From Bin80 sp965203305 (GTDB lineage: Bacteria; Bacteroidota; Rhodothermia; Rhodothermales; Bin80): a DNA stretch of 64,000 nucleotides. The stretch's first letter is position 1. Every line of letters starts with the position of its first letter. The DNA lies in the NCBI GenBank assembly GCA_965203305.1, contig OZ241874.1, forward strand, positions 2,790,001 to 2,854,000, read 5' to 3'. The notes beneath the pieces were generated by a model, which worked only from the letters and a program-made list of their open reading frames with translations, ran no database searches and was not told where the DNA came from. Below are positions 36,063-45,134 of the stretch, one piece after another. The position numbers and the translations under genes are program-made.

Positions 36063-36722
36063 TCAGTCGTAGCATGTGATCCGAGCTGGCTGAATACCAA
36101 CGTAATCGTCGGGATGCGTATCTGCTTTGACGGTGAGTTTGCCTCCAACCCGGTATTCCAGGGCGGCATGTGTAGCATCGTCCCATGGGTGGAAATTATC
36201 TTGATTAAATGGTTGCTCTTCCCATTCGCTTCTTGGATCATCATTGGAGTATCGTACTGAGGAGGCTACGCGAGTTTCATAGGGTAGCCAGCACTTTCCA
36301 TTTTCATCGCTGTCTGTCTCTGAGGTAGGGCAAGTACGCCGACGTAATGTACCCAAATTGAAGAAATGCACACCGATGCGAGTTGTATTCGTTGCGGTTA
36401 TGGATAGAATACTGATGGACTGATTTCCGCTGAGTGGGAGGTCATTATCAGAGTCATCTTTGTAGGAAAAGTCCCCAGACACTGGATCAAACAATGCTGT
36501 CCCGTCCCCGGAGGCTGGGCGTCGCAATGTCCCGTATTCCAGAGAACCAGCAACAAAGTTGCAACTAGGGGGGGGGCGTTTGAGAGTAACGCTCACCGTA
36601 ATCTCCTCCTCATCCATTGATGAGCTACTACCTTGCGCAAAGCTGTTTGGGACGAAGAGTATTGCAAATAGCACAAGGCCAAAGATGCACTTGACAGGAT
36701 GTGTTGCAGAATGACTTGGCAT
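36063..36722 (-). CDS. Secreted protein with a C9 tract in its coding sequence
   Basis: 219 aa with a signal peptide ending FAQ. The mature part starts with VSVTLKRPPPSCNFVAGSLEYGTL and ends with a DUF4402/pilin-like strand pair (GGKLTVKADTHPDDYVG, then ITCYD). The C-terminal Cys-containing strand resembles the two neighbouring genes, so the three form a family. Nine consecutive C (36568-36576 on the + strand as G) encode Arg-Pro-Pro-Pro early in the mature protein; a change of one base would truncate it. It lies 20 bp downstream of the 36743-37381 gene, probably in one operon. The function is unknown: surface fibre or adhesin-like is a guess. Confidence 0.6.
   Translation of the reverse strand: MPSHSATHPVKCIFGLVLFAILFVPNSFAQGSSSSMDEEEITVSVTLKRPPPSCNFVAGSLEYGTLRRPASGDGTALFDPVSGDFSYKDDSDNDLPLSGNQSISILSITATNTTRIGVHFFNLGTLRRRTCPTSETDSDENGKCWLPYETRVASSVRYSNDDPRSEWEEQPFNQDNFHPWDDATHAALEYRVGGKLTVKADTHPDDYVGIQPARITCYD
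36568..36576. repeat. G9/C9 homopolymer inside a secreted-protein gene
   Basis: Nine Gs on the + strand fall at about codon 50 of the minus-strand gene 36063-36722. As sequenced the gene is in frame. Slipped-strand replication at such tracts commonly switches genes on and off. Confidence 0.8.
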
Positions 36723-36742
36723 ATGTCCAGTTACACTGTATA

Positions 36743-37381
36743 TCAGGAGCAGCTGATCATAATGTTGAGTCTGCCCTCATATGTTCCCGGGGGTGTCCCC
36801 GCAGGAATCGTGACTGTGCCTCCAATCTGGTAGTATGAAATCATGGTATCAGTACCAGGCTCCCTGTATCTTTGTCCAGATAAACCTGATGACCAAGGAT
36901 CTCTTCCATTAGGAGAATATGCCCAAGTCGGATCACTGAAAAAGATCCGACAGCTGCCATCATCGTCTGATGGTCCACTGCACCCGGAACGCTGGAGCGT
37001 GAGCGAAAAAGTAAAAGGGCTAAGGGTAAATTGACTCCAGCCGGACATGGTTACCTTCATTTTCCCGATTGTTGGATTACCGACAAAGGGAAATTGGGGA
37101 TTAAAAGCATTGACTTCAGAAAGTCTTCCATTAGGAGACCAATTGGGGGCATACTCCACCCCCAACGTACCGGAACTCGGGACCTCCAGCGTACCGAAAT
37201 GAAGATCCTGCACGTCACTGAGCTCACAACTGCTCTGGCGGGGCTTGACGGTGACTTTGGCCGTATACCGACACATATATGTGGTCCGTGAACCATCCTG
37301 TGCGCATGCATCCGGTGGTGCCTGCGCACTTGAGAACCTGGAAACTCCCACTAAAACAAGACAGAGGATCAGAGTGCGCAT
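36743..37381 (-). CDS. Secreted DUF4402/spore-coat-U-like beta protein
   Basis: 212 aa with a signal peptide ending SSAQ. It has repeated beta strands, a glycine-rich centre, paired Cys (SGCSGPSDDDGSC) and the C-terminal motif IGGTVTIPAGTPPGTYEG followed by RLNIMISCS. The last motif is like DUF4402 and SCPU domains, which form extracellular pilus-like or coat structures. No usher or chaperone gene is adjacent, so the assembly route is unknown; Sec export is clear. The ATG is directly preceded by six Gs. Confidence 0.6.
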   Translation of the reverse strand: MRTLILCLVLVGVSRFSSAQAPPDACAQDGSRTTYMCRYTAKVTVKPRQSSCELSDVQDLHFGTLEVPSSGTLGVEYAPNWSPNGRLSEVNAFNPQFPFVGNPTIGKMKVTMSGWSQFTLSPFTFSLTLQRSGCSGPSDDDGSCRIFFSDPTWAYSPNGRDPWSSGLSGQRYREPGTDTMISYYQIGGTVTIPAGTPPGTYEGRLNIMISCS

Positions 37382-37723
37382 CCCCCCACTAGAACATCAC
37401 CACAATCACGAAGACAACATGCACAGACCCGGTAAATCATGTGAAATCGGTGACGGTATGTGCTGTACACGGAAACTGAAGTGTTCCCACACTGAATGTC
37501 ACATATCATGGTCTCACATCCCTCATAGGCAGAGCTGATCCGTTACCTCACAATAAACAGCGAGCAGAAGCCCCGGTGTACGCTGAATACAAAAATACTT
37601 GCGAATCAAGAGAGCAGTACAGACTGAATCTGTCATGCACCTTTTGATCCTTTGATGCAAAATGCCCACAGATCATCATGTCGGATAAATATCTGTTTGC
37701 AACTGAACCTTGGCAGCTTTCGC
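37382..37723. other. 342-bp intergenic region
   Basis: It separates two same-strand secreted-protein genes. No gene or terminator that I can support was found. Short stretches resemble the sequence beside the pseudogene at 35020, consistent with duplication of the whole unit. Confidence 0.35.
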
Positions 37724-38665
37724 TCACGGAATGCATGAAATGATCATCGTCCAGTCTCTGGTATAATCCCCCCGCTCCAGTTTGGAAAATTCGCCTGTAA
37801 ATGTGAACTCAAGGGGTTCGTAGGAGATGTGCCCTCCCTTGAACACCCCTGCTCCAGAGTGCTGCGTGGGAGTGACGCTGAGCGCAAAAGGATTATTCGG
37901 CTCCTCAGGAATTTGAACTTGTACACGCCATTTTGTGTTCTTAACTGCCGCAACACCGAGTTTCACGGTCACCTCCCTGGTTCCCAGAGACCCCTCTTCT
38001 ATACTCCCAAAATCAACCTCCGTATTCCACCCACCTTGCGGGTTCATGCTGAAGAATGGCGTAGTACAGGAACTGTCGTGCCCTTCATGAACAGTATAGA
38101 CAATGGGAATATCCAGCTCCCATCGGATCCCATTCCCGGTGACCACGAGCGGAATCATGCCGGTGTAGACTCCGGGAACCGCAGGATCCATCCCCTCTGC
38201 AACACCTCCAATCGCCCACTCCATGCGATCCTCCGGTCGCTTGAGCATAGTCACACACGATACCCTAGGCGGACTGGTACTCTGCTGCTTCCTGTCTGCA
38301 TCTGCCACTATACAATGCACAGAGGGAATCCACCAGACATCCCTGCCCGGCCCACGCAAACGGACCATTGCCGGCACCTGCGTTATATACCGCGTCCCAA
38401 GCACTGCCTGCTGACGGGAATTCCACCACACCCGCCCGCAGGAATTCCCCATGTTCTCTGGCGCACAGAACTCCGAAGTCTCGGGAGCATACAGCGCATA
38501 TTCGGGAAGATCATTCGGATGATACTCCACACGCACCCCAGAGCCCAAGAATAACGGAATATTTTGGGATTCCTGAGCGATGGCCACAGGCAGGATACCA
38601 AAAAGCAGGACAGTTGACAGAAAGAATTGATGAATGTCACGAATCCGAGCGCTCAAACGCCACAT
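37724..38665 (-). CDS. Secreted protein of the local paralogous family
   Basis: 313 aa with an N-terminal signal (TVLLFGILPVAIAQ). There are two parts: an N-terminal beta region with Cys pairs (FCAPENMGNSCG) and MLKRPEDRMEWAIGGVAEG near residues 140-158, and a C-terminal region VDFGSIEEGSLGTREVTVKL ending EFSKLERGDYTRDWTMIISC. The final IISC strand parallels the ends of the two neighbouring genes. A decayed copy lies at 35020-35840. No enzyme motif. Probably an extracellular or surface beta-sandwich protein. Confidence 0.6.
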   Translation of the reverse strand: MWRLSARIRDIHQFFLSTVLLFGILPVAIAQESQNIPLFLGSGVRVEYHPNDLPEYALYAPETSEFCAPENMGNSCGRVWWNSRQQAVLGTRYITQVPAMVRLRGPGRDVWWIPSVHCIVADADRKQQSTSPPRVSCVTMLKRPEDRMEWAIGGVAEGMDPAVPGVYTGMIPLVVTGNGIRWELDIPIVYTVHEGHDSSCTTPFFSMNPQGGWNTEVDFGSIEEGSLGTREVTVKLGVAAVKNTKWRVQVQIPEEPNNPFALSVTPTQHSGAGVFKGGHISYEPLEFTFTGEFSKLERGDYTRDWTMIISCIP

Positions 38666-39548
38666 AACATATAGACAGTTCCGTTAGCTTTGGTGGCAGC
38701 TTTCCTGGAAATATGCAACTGAACTGCCGTACAATATTATTAATTATTGGAAGAAATTATACAAGTGCTTACATCGAATGACGTGATGCCGAAATTGTTG
38801 GAGACTAGGCACCTTCACGCATCCCGATCCGGTTATAGGCTTCAGAGAACGTACATGTTCCCACGGAGATCGTTTCAAGTTACCCAATTTGATTTTGGCA
38901 GGGTTTCCTTCTCCGTTATCGTGCCGGACAATTATGCTTATCCCCACCTGCATAATTGATCCTGATTCACCCCCCCCCTCCGCTTGCTCTCTGCGTCCTC
39001 TTTTGACCCAGCTGTTGAGGTACTCCGCATCAAGGCATTCTTCCTGCCCTCTTGCCGGTTACACTGTGCCACCTCCATGCCCTCCAGCTCTGCACAGATA
39101 TCAGATACGCAGGCGGGGCTTGGCCATACGCTTCGCTCAACTTCTTTTTGTAGCGGATCTTCCCCAACCACATTCTCCCGCTCGTACCAAGTGTACCGAT
39201 AGATCCCCGCATACCTTGCAGATGGAAAAGGGAAACCCCCTGACTACCTGAACGGTTAAGACGAATCAACATTAGCCAGCTTTGATGCCACACCACCAAC
39301 TACAAGGCTCGTCGAATGAACGCAACAAAATCTGCACCATGCCATATTCTTCCCCATGAAATCCAGTACACAACCACCACAGACTGGTCCAGCGCACTTT
39401 GGGAAAGCCCCAATTTTGAGGGATCCTCACAGAACAATGACTGGCAACAAGATTATATTTGCATTCGCTCATGCAGAAAACATTCTGCCGGTAACACCTG
39501 CTTTGAACGGCTTGCCATCCCGTACACATCACACAAGCACTCTCCTCA
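38666..39548. other. 883-bp region with only fragments and a C9 tract
   Basis: No full gene was found. The minus strand has a protein-like string in the frame 39171-38979 (EDPLQKEVERSVWPSPACV) that ends just after a nine-base G/C run at 38970-38978. With one more G it would continue to 38744 through a second open frame (GISIIVRHDNGEGNPAKIKL). This could be a decayed or phase-shifted gene, but no family was recognised. Confidence 0.35.
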
Positions 39549-40526
39549 ATGATCACTTCCAACATACAGGGCATTCAAATTGAGGATGCTTCCCCCGAAT
39601 TCTGGGAAGGACTCCGAATTCGTGTCTCGGACTGGGCAGGAGAGATTTTCGGAAAACTGGTTGAGGTTCGGGGAACATGGCCCGAGCAGAGCTACTGGTC
39701 TGATGTCAGATTTGTAACCTCTCTGTTTGACTGTACAGATGACCAGCTCCTGCCTGTGCAATGTCTGGTCGGAAAATTTCAAGAACGGTCAACCTCTGCC
39801 TATCGCATGGAGAAACATTTCGAGACCATACGGCCTGGCTCCAGAATCTCTGAATGGACCCCGATTGGGATTGTGGATAGAGGTATCCTCCGGGGGCCCT
39901 TTGCCGGGCCGCGAGTCCTCCTTGCCGTGGTTCGCCTGGCGACTTCGCACATCGAAATGGAACATGGCAGAGTAAACCCCCAAGCCGAGGTCATCTGGAC
40001 TGGAAAACAGAAATTTGACTTTGAACTGGGCGGCAAGGGATATGTCAAATCGCAGAGCAGGCGCAGAAATTTTCACGTCCTGTCTGTCCACTTTGCCGCA
40101 CTCATCGCTGTCGCAGACGGCACTCTTGACGAAGCTGAAATCCAGCTTATCAATGACAAGATGAGAAACTGGCTGACCAAGGCAGAATCTGTGTACGCAA
40201 TTTATGACGGACAGTCTAGCAGTGAGCGTATGAAGAAGTACGAGGAGATAGTCACGGAGGCCATTTGCAAAGCGAAGGCAGGGAAACTCAATGAAGCAAA
40301 TCTGCTGTCAGAATTGCGGGAAGGCAATAATGACAGGGCCCTGATGGTTGAACTGATTGAGCTGTGTTATGATGTCATGGCAGTTGACGGACGCGCTGAT
40401 CCGGGTGAAATGAGGCTAATTGAAAAGATCGCAAAAGAAGGCAGGATTGATCCGGCCAGACTGGCGGAAATGCAACAGAAAATCTCTGAAAAACTGGATA
40501 CCGGATCCAGCTCCGATCCCGTGTAG
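39549..40526 (+). CDS. TerB-like domain protein
   Basis: 325 aa. The C-terminal half has two TerB-type acidic repeats, LIAVADGTLDEAEIQLINDKM near residues 190-210 and CYDVMAVDGRADPGEMRLIEKIA near 276-298, which bind divalent metal in tellurite-resistance-type proteins. The N-terminal half (residues 1-165) is beta-rich and unrecognised. TerB proteins act in envelope stress and membrane-associated complexes. No other ter gene lies nearby. It is followed by tRNA-Ala on the opposite strand. Confidence 0.7.
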   Translation: MITSNIQGIQIEDASPEFWEGLRIRVSDWAGEIFGKLVEVRGTWPEQSYWSDVRFVTSLFDCTDDQLLPVQCLVGKFQERSTSAYRMEKHFETIRPGSRISEWTPIGIVDRGILRGPFAGPRVLLAVVRLATSHIEMEHGRVNPQAEVIWTGKQKFDFELGGKGYVKSQSRRRNFHVLSVHFAALIAVADGTLDEAEIQLINDKMRNWLTKAESVYAIYDGQSSSERMKKYEEIVTEAICKAKAGKLNEANLLSELREGNNDRALMVELIELCYDVMAVDGRADPGEMRLIEKIAKEGRIDPARLAEMQQKISEKLDTGSSSDPV

Positions 40527-40597
40527 GCTTCCCTCTCCAGGTCATTCCGGGACTTCCTGGCGAGCATCCTTTCTGTCTGCCATCCTCAAATTTCGGG

Positions 40598-40670
40598 TGG
40601 AGCTAAGCGGAGTCGAACCGCTGACCTCCTGAGTGCGATTCAGGCGCTCTGCCAACTGAGCTATAGCCCC
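40598..40670 (-). tRNA. tRNA-Ala (anticodon CGC)
   Basis: The 73-nt cloverleaf has the acceptor stem GGGGCTA paired with TAGCTCC, including the G3-U70 wobble pair that identifies alanine tRNAs. The D arm starts AGCTCAGTTGG, the anticodon stem is CCTGA/TCAGG with loop ATCGCAC (anticodon CGC, reading GCG), and the T loop is GTTCGACTC. CCA is not fully encoded. Confidence 0.97.
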
Positions 40671-40875
40671 GGGTCAGGTGCGCGTGTACGATTTTCCCTG
40701 CGCCAGGGTCCCTGCTCTCTCTCCATATGTGCACGAATTGTTTGGGTGGTGCAGAGATGACATCTTCCACGCCATGCTGCGGCTGGGGAGAGAAAACACT
40801 TGGAATGCCCTTCTCCGGCAAACAATACACCAGAAAAATCGTTTAGATCATTCCATTTTCTTCTACTGGCCAATT

Positions 40876-43593
40876 ATGACAAATCCCTCTGCTCAAACCA
40901 GGAAAAAAGACTATTTCGGAACGCGGACTTCTTTTGAGACTTCTCAGGGACCCGCATGGATGTACCGCCTTGATTCGCTGGATTTGCCAGGGTACACGCT
41001 TGACAGGCTCCCCTACTCCATTCGGGTCATGCTGGAAGCTGTACTCCGAGGCTGTGACGGGTTTACCGTAACTCCAGAGAATGTTACACAGCTGGCGCAG
41101 TACAATCCCAAGGCACCACTGCGTGCAGAGGTACCATTCTCGCCAGCGCGAGTCCTGTTACAGGATTTCACTGGTGTACCCGCCGTTGTTGATCTTGCAG
41201 CGATGCGCAGTGCAATGGCACGGGCAGGAGGTGATCCCTCAACCATCAATCCACGAGTCCCTGTCCACCTGATCATTGACCACAGTGTGCAGGTGGACTA
41301 TTACGGAATCCCCGAAGCATTGCAACTGAACTCCGATCATGAATTCCGGCGGAATCGGGAGAGATACGAATTTCTGCGCTGGGGTCAGCAGGCATTTGAC
41401 AACTTCCATGTGGTGCCTCCTGCCAGCGGCATCTGTCATCAGGTAAACCTGGAATATGTTGCCCGGTGCGTGTGGACAGGAACAGAAGACCAGGAGGTTG
41501 TGGCCTTCCCGGATTCGCTGGTCGGCACAGATTCGCACACTACCATGATTAATGGTCTTGGAGTCGTGGGATGGGGAGTCGGCGGGATTGAAGCCGAAGC
41601 GGTCATGCTGGGACAGCCAATCTACATGCTGATGCCGGAAGTGGTCGGATTCCGTCTCACAGGTTCACTCTCCGAAGGAGCAACAGCCACCGACATGGTC
41701 CTTACCGTCACGCAAATGTTGCGCGAATATGGCGTGGTTGGCCGCTTTGTGGAATTCTTTGGACAAGGGATTCAGGCACTCTCTGTGCCGGATCGGGCAA
41801 CAATCAGCAATATGTCCCCAGAGTACGGAGCAACCATGGGATTCTTTCCTGTTGATGATATTACCCTGCAATACCTCCGGCGTACAGGCAGAGACGAAGA
41901 CCTGATCGGACTGGTAGAGCACTATACAAAGGAGCAGGGACTGTTTCTGACCCCGGAATCGCCAGAGCCGGAATACCTGGACACGCTGACTCTGGATCTG
42001 GGAGATGTGGTTTCAAGTGTTGCTGGTCCCAAGAGACCGCAGGATCGTATTCCTGTCCCTGATCTCGGCTCATCTTTCCGCAAATCGTTCACTGCCCCTG
42101 CTGGACCTCAGGGGTTTGGCCGGAAGGAAGAGGAGCTGAAGCGCAGTATCACATCTTCCGAACTCCCGGATCCTCTGCAAAACGGAGATGTTGCCATTGC
42201 TGCAATTACCAGCTGCACAAATACCAGCAACCCGAGTGTGATGATCGGTGCTGGACTGGTTGCAAAAAAAGCTGTGGAACGAGGCCTCAAAGTGGCACCT
42301 CATGTCAAAACCAGTCTGGCACCGGGATCTCGCGTCGTAACCGAATATCTTCAGAATGCCGACCTGCTGCCATATCTGGCGCAACTGGGCTTTGATCTGG
42401 TCGGATATGGCTGTACAACCTGCATTGGAAATTCCGGCCCCTTGCCAGACGCAGTCAGCAGTGCGATTCAGAAAGGGGATCTTGTGGTGGCAGGAGTGTT
42501 GAGTGGGAATCGCAACTTTGAGGGGCGTATTCATGCACTGGTGCAGGCGAATTATCTGGCATCCCCCCCGCTTGTCGTTGCCTATGCCCTAGCTGGGACA
42601 GTTGACATTGATCTTACCCGCGAACCTATGGGGAAAGACTCTGCCGGTCAGGATATTTTCCTGCGAGATATATGGCCAACTGGCAGGGAAATCTCCGAGA
42701 TGACTGAGGCCTCCATCACGCCAGAAATGTTTCTGGAAGAGTATGGGGGCATTGAAGCCTCCAATGAAACCTGGAATGCGATTGAAATCCCCAGCGGGGC
42801 TCTGTACAACTGGAGTGTGAAATCAACCTACATTCAGGAACCTCCTTTTTTCGCTGGACTGAAAAGGGAAGCTGCCGCCGTAGCTCCCATTGAGAATGCT
42901 CGTGTGCTGGCCAAACTGGGACACTCAACCACGACGGATCATATCTCCCCCGCGGGAGCAATCCCGAGAGAATCCCCCGCAGGGGACTACCTGACCGGGA
43001 ATGATGTGCTCCCCAGAGACTTCAATTCGTTCGGAGCCAGACGGGGCAACCATGAAGTAATGATGCGGGGTACATTTGCCAATATTCGCATCAAGAACAA
43101 ACTCGTGCCCGGCACAGAAGGGGGAATCACAAAATGCTTTGTACAGGAAGGGGAGGTCATGCCCATCTATGATGCAGCCATGCGCTACCAAGAAGAGAGA
43201 ATTCCCCTGATTGTCCTGGGGGGGAAGGATTATGGAATGGGATCCAGCAGGGACTGGGCCGCCAAAGGGACTATTCTCCTGGGAGTTCGCGCTGTCATTG
43301 CAGAAAGCTTTGAACGGATCCATCGGTCCAATCTGATCGGAATGGGAGTTCTGCCTCTGGAATTCATGCCAGGGGAAAGCCCCGAAACACTGGGACTGGA
43401 TGGAAGCGAATTCTACAGTCTTGAAGTACCGCACAAGGCCGGGACAACGGTTTCCGTATCAGCCATACGCACCGACGGACAGGAAGTATCCTTCAGGACA
43501 CGCTCCCGACTGGATACGCCCGTTGAAGTGGAGTACTATCAAAACGGTGGAATCCTGCACTATGTACTGCGTGAATTCCTGGCAGAAAAATAG
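40876..43593 (+). CDS. acnA: Aconitate hydratase A
   Basis: 905 aa from ATG 40876; the frame is open 66 codons upstream through the region of the tRNA, but that part is not aconitase. It is an AcnA/IRP1-type enzyme: cluster Cys near residue 446 (SCTNTSNPSVM) and near 513 and 516 (GCTTCIGNSGPL), with the swivel-domain segment GGKDYGMGSSRDWAAKG. It isomerises citrate and isocitrate in the TCA cycle, using a 4Fe-4S cluster. The 3' end overlaps that of the convergent hyuB-like gene by 34 bp. Confidence 0.97.
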   Translation: MTNPSAQTRKKDYFGTRTSFETSQGPAWMYRLDSLDLPGYTLDRLPYSIRVMLEAVLRGCDGFTVTPENVTQLAQYNPKAPLRAEVPFSPARVLLQDFTGVPAVVDLAAMRSAMARAGGDPSTINPRVPVHLIIDHSVQVDYYGIPEALQLNSDHEFRRNRERYEFLRWGQQAFDNFHVVPPASGICHQVNLEYVARCVWTGTEDQEVVAFPDSLVGTDSHTTMINGLGVVGWGVGGIEAEAVMLGQPIYMLMPEVVGFRLTGSLSEGATATDMVLTVTQMLREYGVVGRFVEFFGQGIQALSVPDRATISNMSPEYGATMGFFPVDDITLQYLRRTGRDEDLIGLVEHYTKEQGLFLTPESPEPEYLDTLTLDLGDVVSSVAGPKRPQDRIPVPDLGSSFRKSFTAPAGPQGFGRKEEELKRSITSSELPDPLQNGDVAIAAITSCTNTSNPSVMIGAGLVAKKAVERGLKVAPHVKTSLAPGSRVVTEYLQNADLLPYLAQLGFDLVGYGCTTCIGNSGPLPDAVSSAIQKGDLVVAGVLSGNRNFEGRIHALVQANYLASPPLVVAYALAGTVDIDLTREPMGKDSAGQDIFLRDIWPTGREISEMTEASITPEMFLEEYGGIEASNETWNAIEIPSGALYNWSVKSTYIQEPPFFAGLKREAAAVAPIENARVLAKLGHSTTTDHISPAGAIPRESPAGDYLTGNDVLPRDFNSFGARRGNHEVMMRGTFANIRIKNKLVPGTEGGITKCFVQEGEVMPIYDAAMRYQEERIPLIVLGGKDYGMGSSRDWAAKGTILLGVRAVIAESFERIHRSNLIGMGVLPLEFMPGESPETLGLDGSEFYSLEVPHKAGTTVSVSAIRTDGQEVSFRTRSRLDTPVEVEYYQNGGILHYVLREFLAEK

Positions 43594-45134
43594 CCCCCGC
43601 CCCCGGGGGTTTCAATGCGGAGACAATCCCCCTCCTTGAACTTCTGGGTAAACTGACCGGGCAGCACGCTTCTGTGTCCTGCCTCCGTGATCAGGATGTT
43701 GTACCCTTTTCGTCCGGGGGCACCACCGTGGATCCCCCAGGGGGCATGACGGCGACGCTCGCTAAGCATGGTCACCGTTGCCGGCCGCAGAAATTTGTAT
43801 TCACGGACAAGCCCGTCTCCACCCCGATGCTTCCCTGCACCTCCACTGCCCTCAATAAGCGCATACTCCTGCACCTGAATTGGAAACTGCATTTCCAGTG
43901 CCTCAACGGGCGTGTTTCGCGTATTGCTCATATGCACATGTACGCCGCTCAGTCCATCTGCATCAGGAGCTGCTCCCATACCTCCGCCAAGCGTCTCATA
44001 GTAGGCATAGGCTGCCCCGTCCGGGTGCTTTCCTCCAATCGTCACATTATTCATTGTCCCCTGGCTGGCTGCCGGGATGTTCTCCGGCAACACATGCGCC
44101 AAAGCTCCAAGAACTGCATCTGTAATTCGCTGTGAAGTCTCTACATTCCCGCCTGCCACGGCTGCGGGTCTTGACGCGTTCACCACTGTGTCTGCAGGAG
44201 CAGTCACGCAAATCGGAACGAAGCAGCCGGCATTGACGGGCACATCGTCTTTCATGAGGCACAGTACGACGTAATAGCATGCGGATTCCGTCACCGCCAG
44301 TACGGTATTCAGTGGTGCCTCCAGTGTTGGATCTGTCCCTGAAAAGTCAAACTCTATCTCATCGTTGCGAATCTGGACTGATACCCGGATCATCACATCT
44401 TGCCCGCCTGGCAGCTCCAGCATATCCGCAAATGTATGGATTCCGTCCGGCCAGGACTGAATCTCGGACCGTACGATACGCTCGCTGTAGTACTGCAGAT
44501 GGGACGCATACATGCAGACTTCCTCCCGTCCATGCTCACTCAGGAGTGATTGAAGACGACGCTCCCCGATGGCATGCGCTGCTCGCTGGGCAGCCAGATC
44601 TCCCTCTCTTTCTGCAGGTGTCCGCACATTGGCAAGCAGCATGCGCAGGACACTTTCATTTGCCTTGCCTGCCTCATAAAACTTGACTGGAGGAATAACT
44701 ATTCCCTCCTGGTAAAGCTCTGTTGACATGGGAAGAGATCCTGGACTCATTCCTCCAACATCTGCATGATGAGCACGGCTGGCAACAAAGAAAACGAGAT
44801 CGCTGCCTGCAAAGACAGGCGAAATCATCGTGATGTCAGGAAGATGATTGCCTCCATCAAATGGATCATTCAAGATCACGATATCCCCCGGACCCCATCG
44901 GGAAAATGTCCGCAGGGCAGCCTCGCAGCTCGCCGGCATTGCCCCAAGATGGACGGGGATGTGTGCGGCCTGTGCAACCATCTTCCCGGTTCCGTCAAAG
45001 ACAGCACAAGAATAATCCAGACGCTCCTTGATGTTGGGCGAATACCCTGTGCGCTGAAGCGTTACCCCCATTTCTTCGGCAATGCCGGCAAACCGGTGGC
45101 GGTAGATTTCTGTAAGGATCGGCTCAGCTTTCAT
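43560..45134 (-). CDS. Hydantoinase B/oxoprolinase family subunit
   Basis: 524 aa from ATG 45134. Family blocks include IYRHRFAGIAEEMGVTLQRT, HIPVHLGAMPASC, NDPFDGGNHLPDITMISPVF and a Gly-rich end (EGSGGAGKHRGGDGLVREY). With the HyuA-like subunit upstream it forms an ATP-dependent 5-oxoprolinase or N-methylhydantoinase; 5-oxoproline opening would recycle glutamate released by gamma-glutamyl metabolism, which is inference. Its start overlaps the end of hyuA by 11 bases. The 3' end overlaps aconitase on the other strand. Confidence 0.9.
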   Translation of the reverse strand: MKAEPILTEIYRHRFAGIAEEMGVTLQRTGYSPNIKERLDYSCAVFDGTGKMVAQAAHIPVHLGAMPASCEAALRTFSRWGPGDIVILNDPFDGGNHLPDITMISPVFAGSDLVFFVASRAHHADVGGMSPGSLPMSTELYQEGIVIPPVKFYEAGKANESVLRMLLANVRTPAEREGDLAAQRAAHAIGERRLQSLLSEHGREEVCMYASHLQYYSERIVRSEIQSWPDGIHTFADMLELPGGQDVMIRVSVQIRNDEIEFDFSGTDPTLEAPLNTVLAVTESACYYVVLCLMKDDVPVNAGCFVPICVTAPADTVVNASRPAAVAGGNVETSQRITDAVLGALAHVLPENIPAASQGTMNNVTIGGKHPDGAAYAYYETLGGGMGAAPDADGLSGVHVHMSNTRNTPVEALEMQFPIQVQEYALIEGSGGAGKHRGGDGLVREYKFLRPATVTMLSERRRHAPWGIHGGAPGRKGYNILITEAGHRSVLPGQFTQKFKEGDCLRIETPGGGGYFSARNSRST

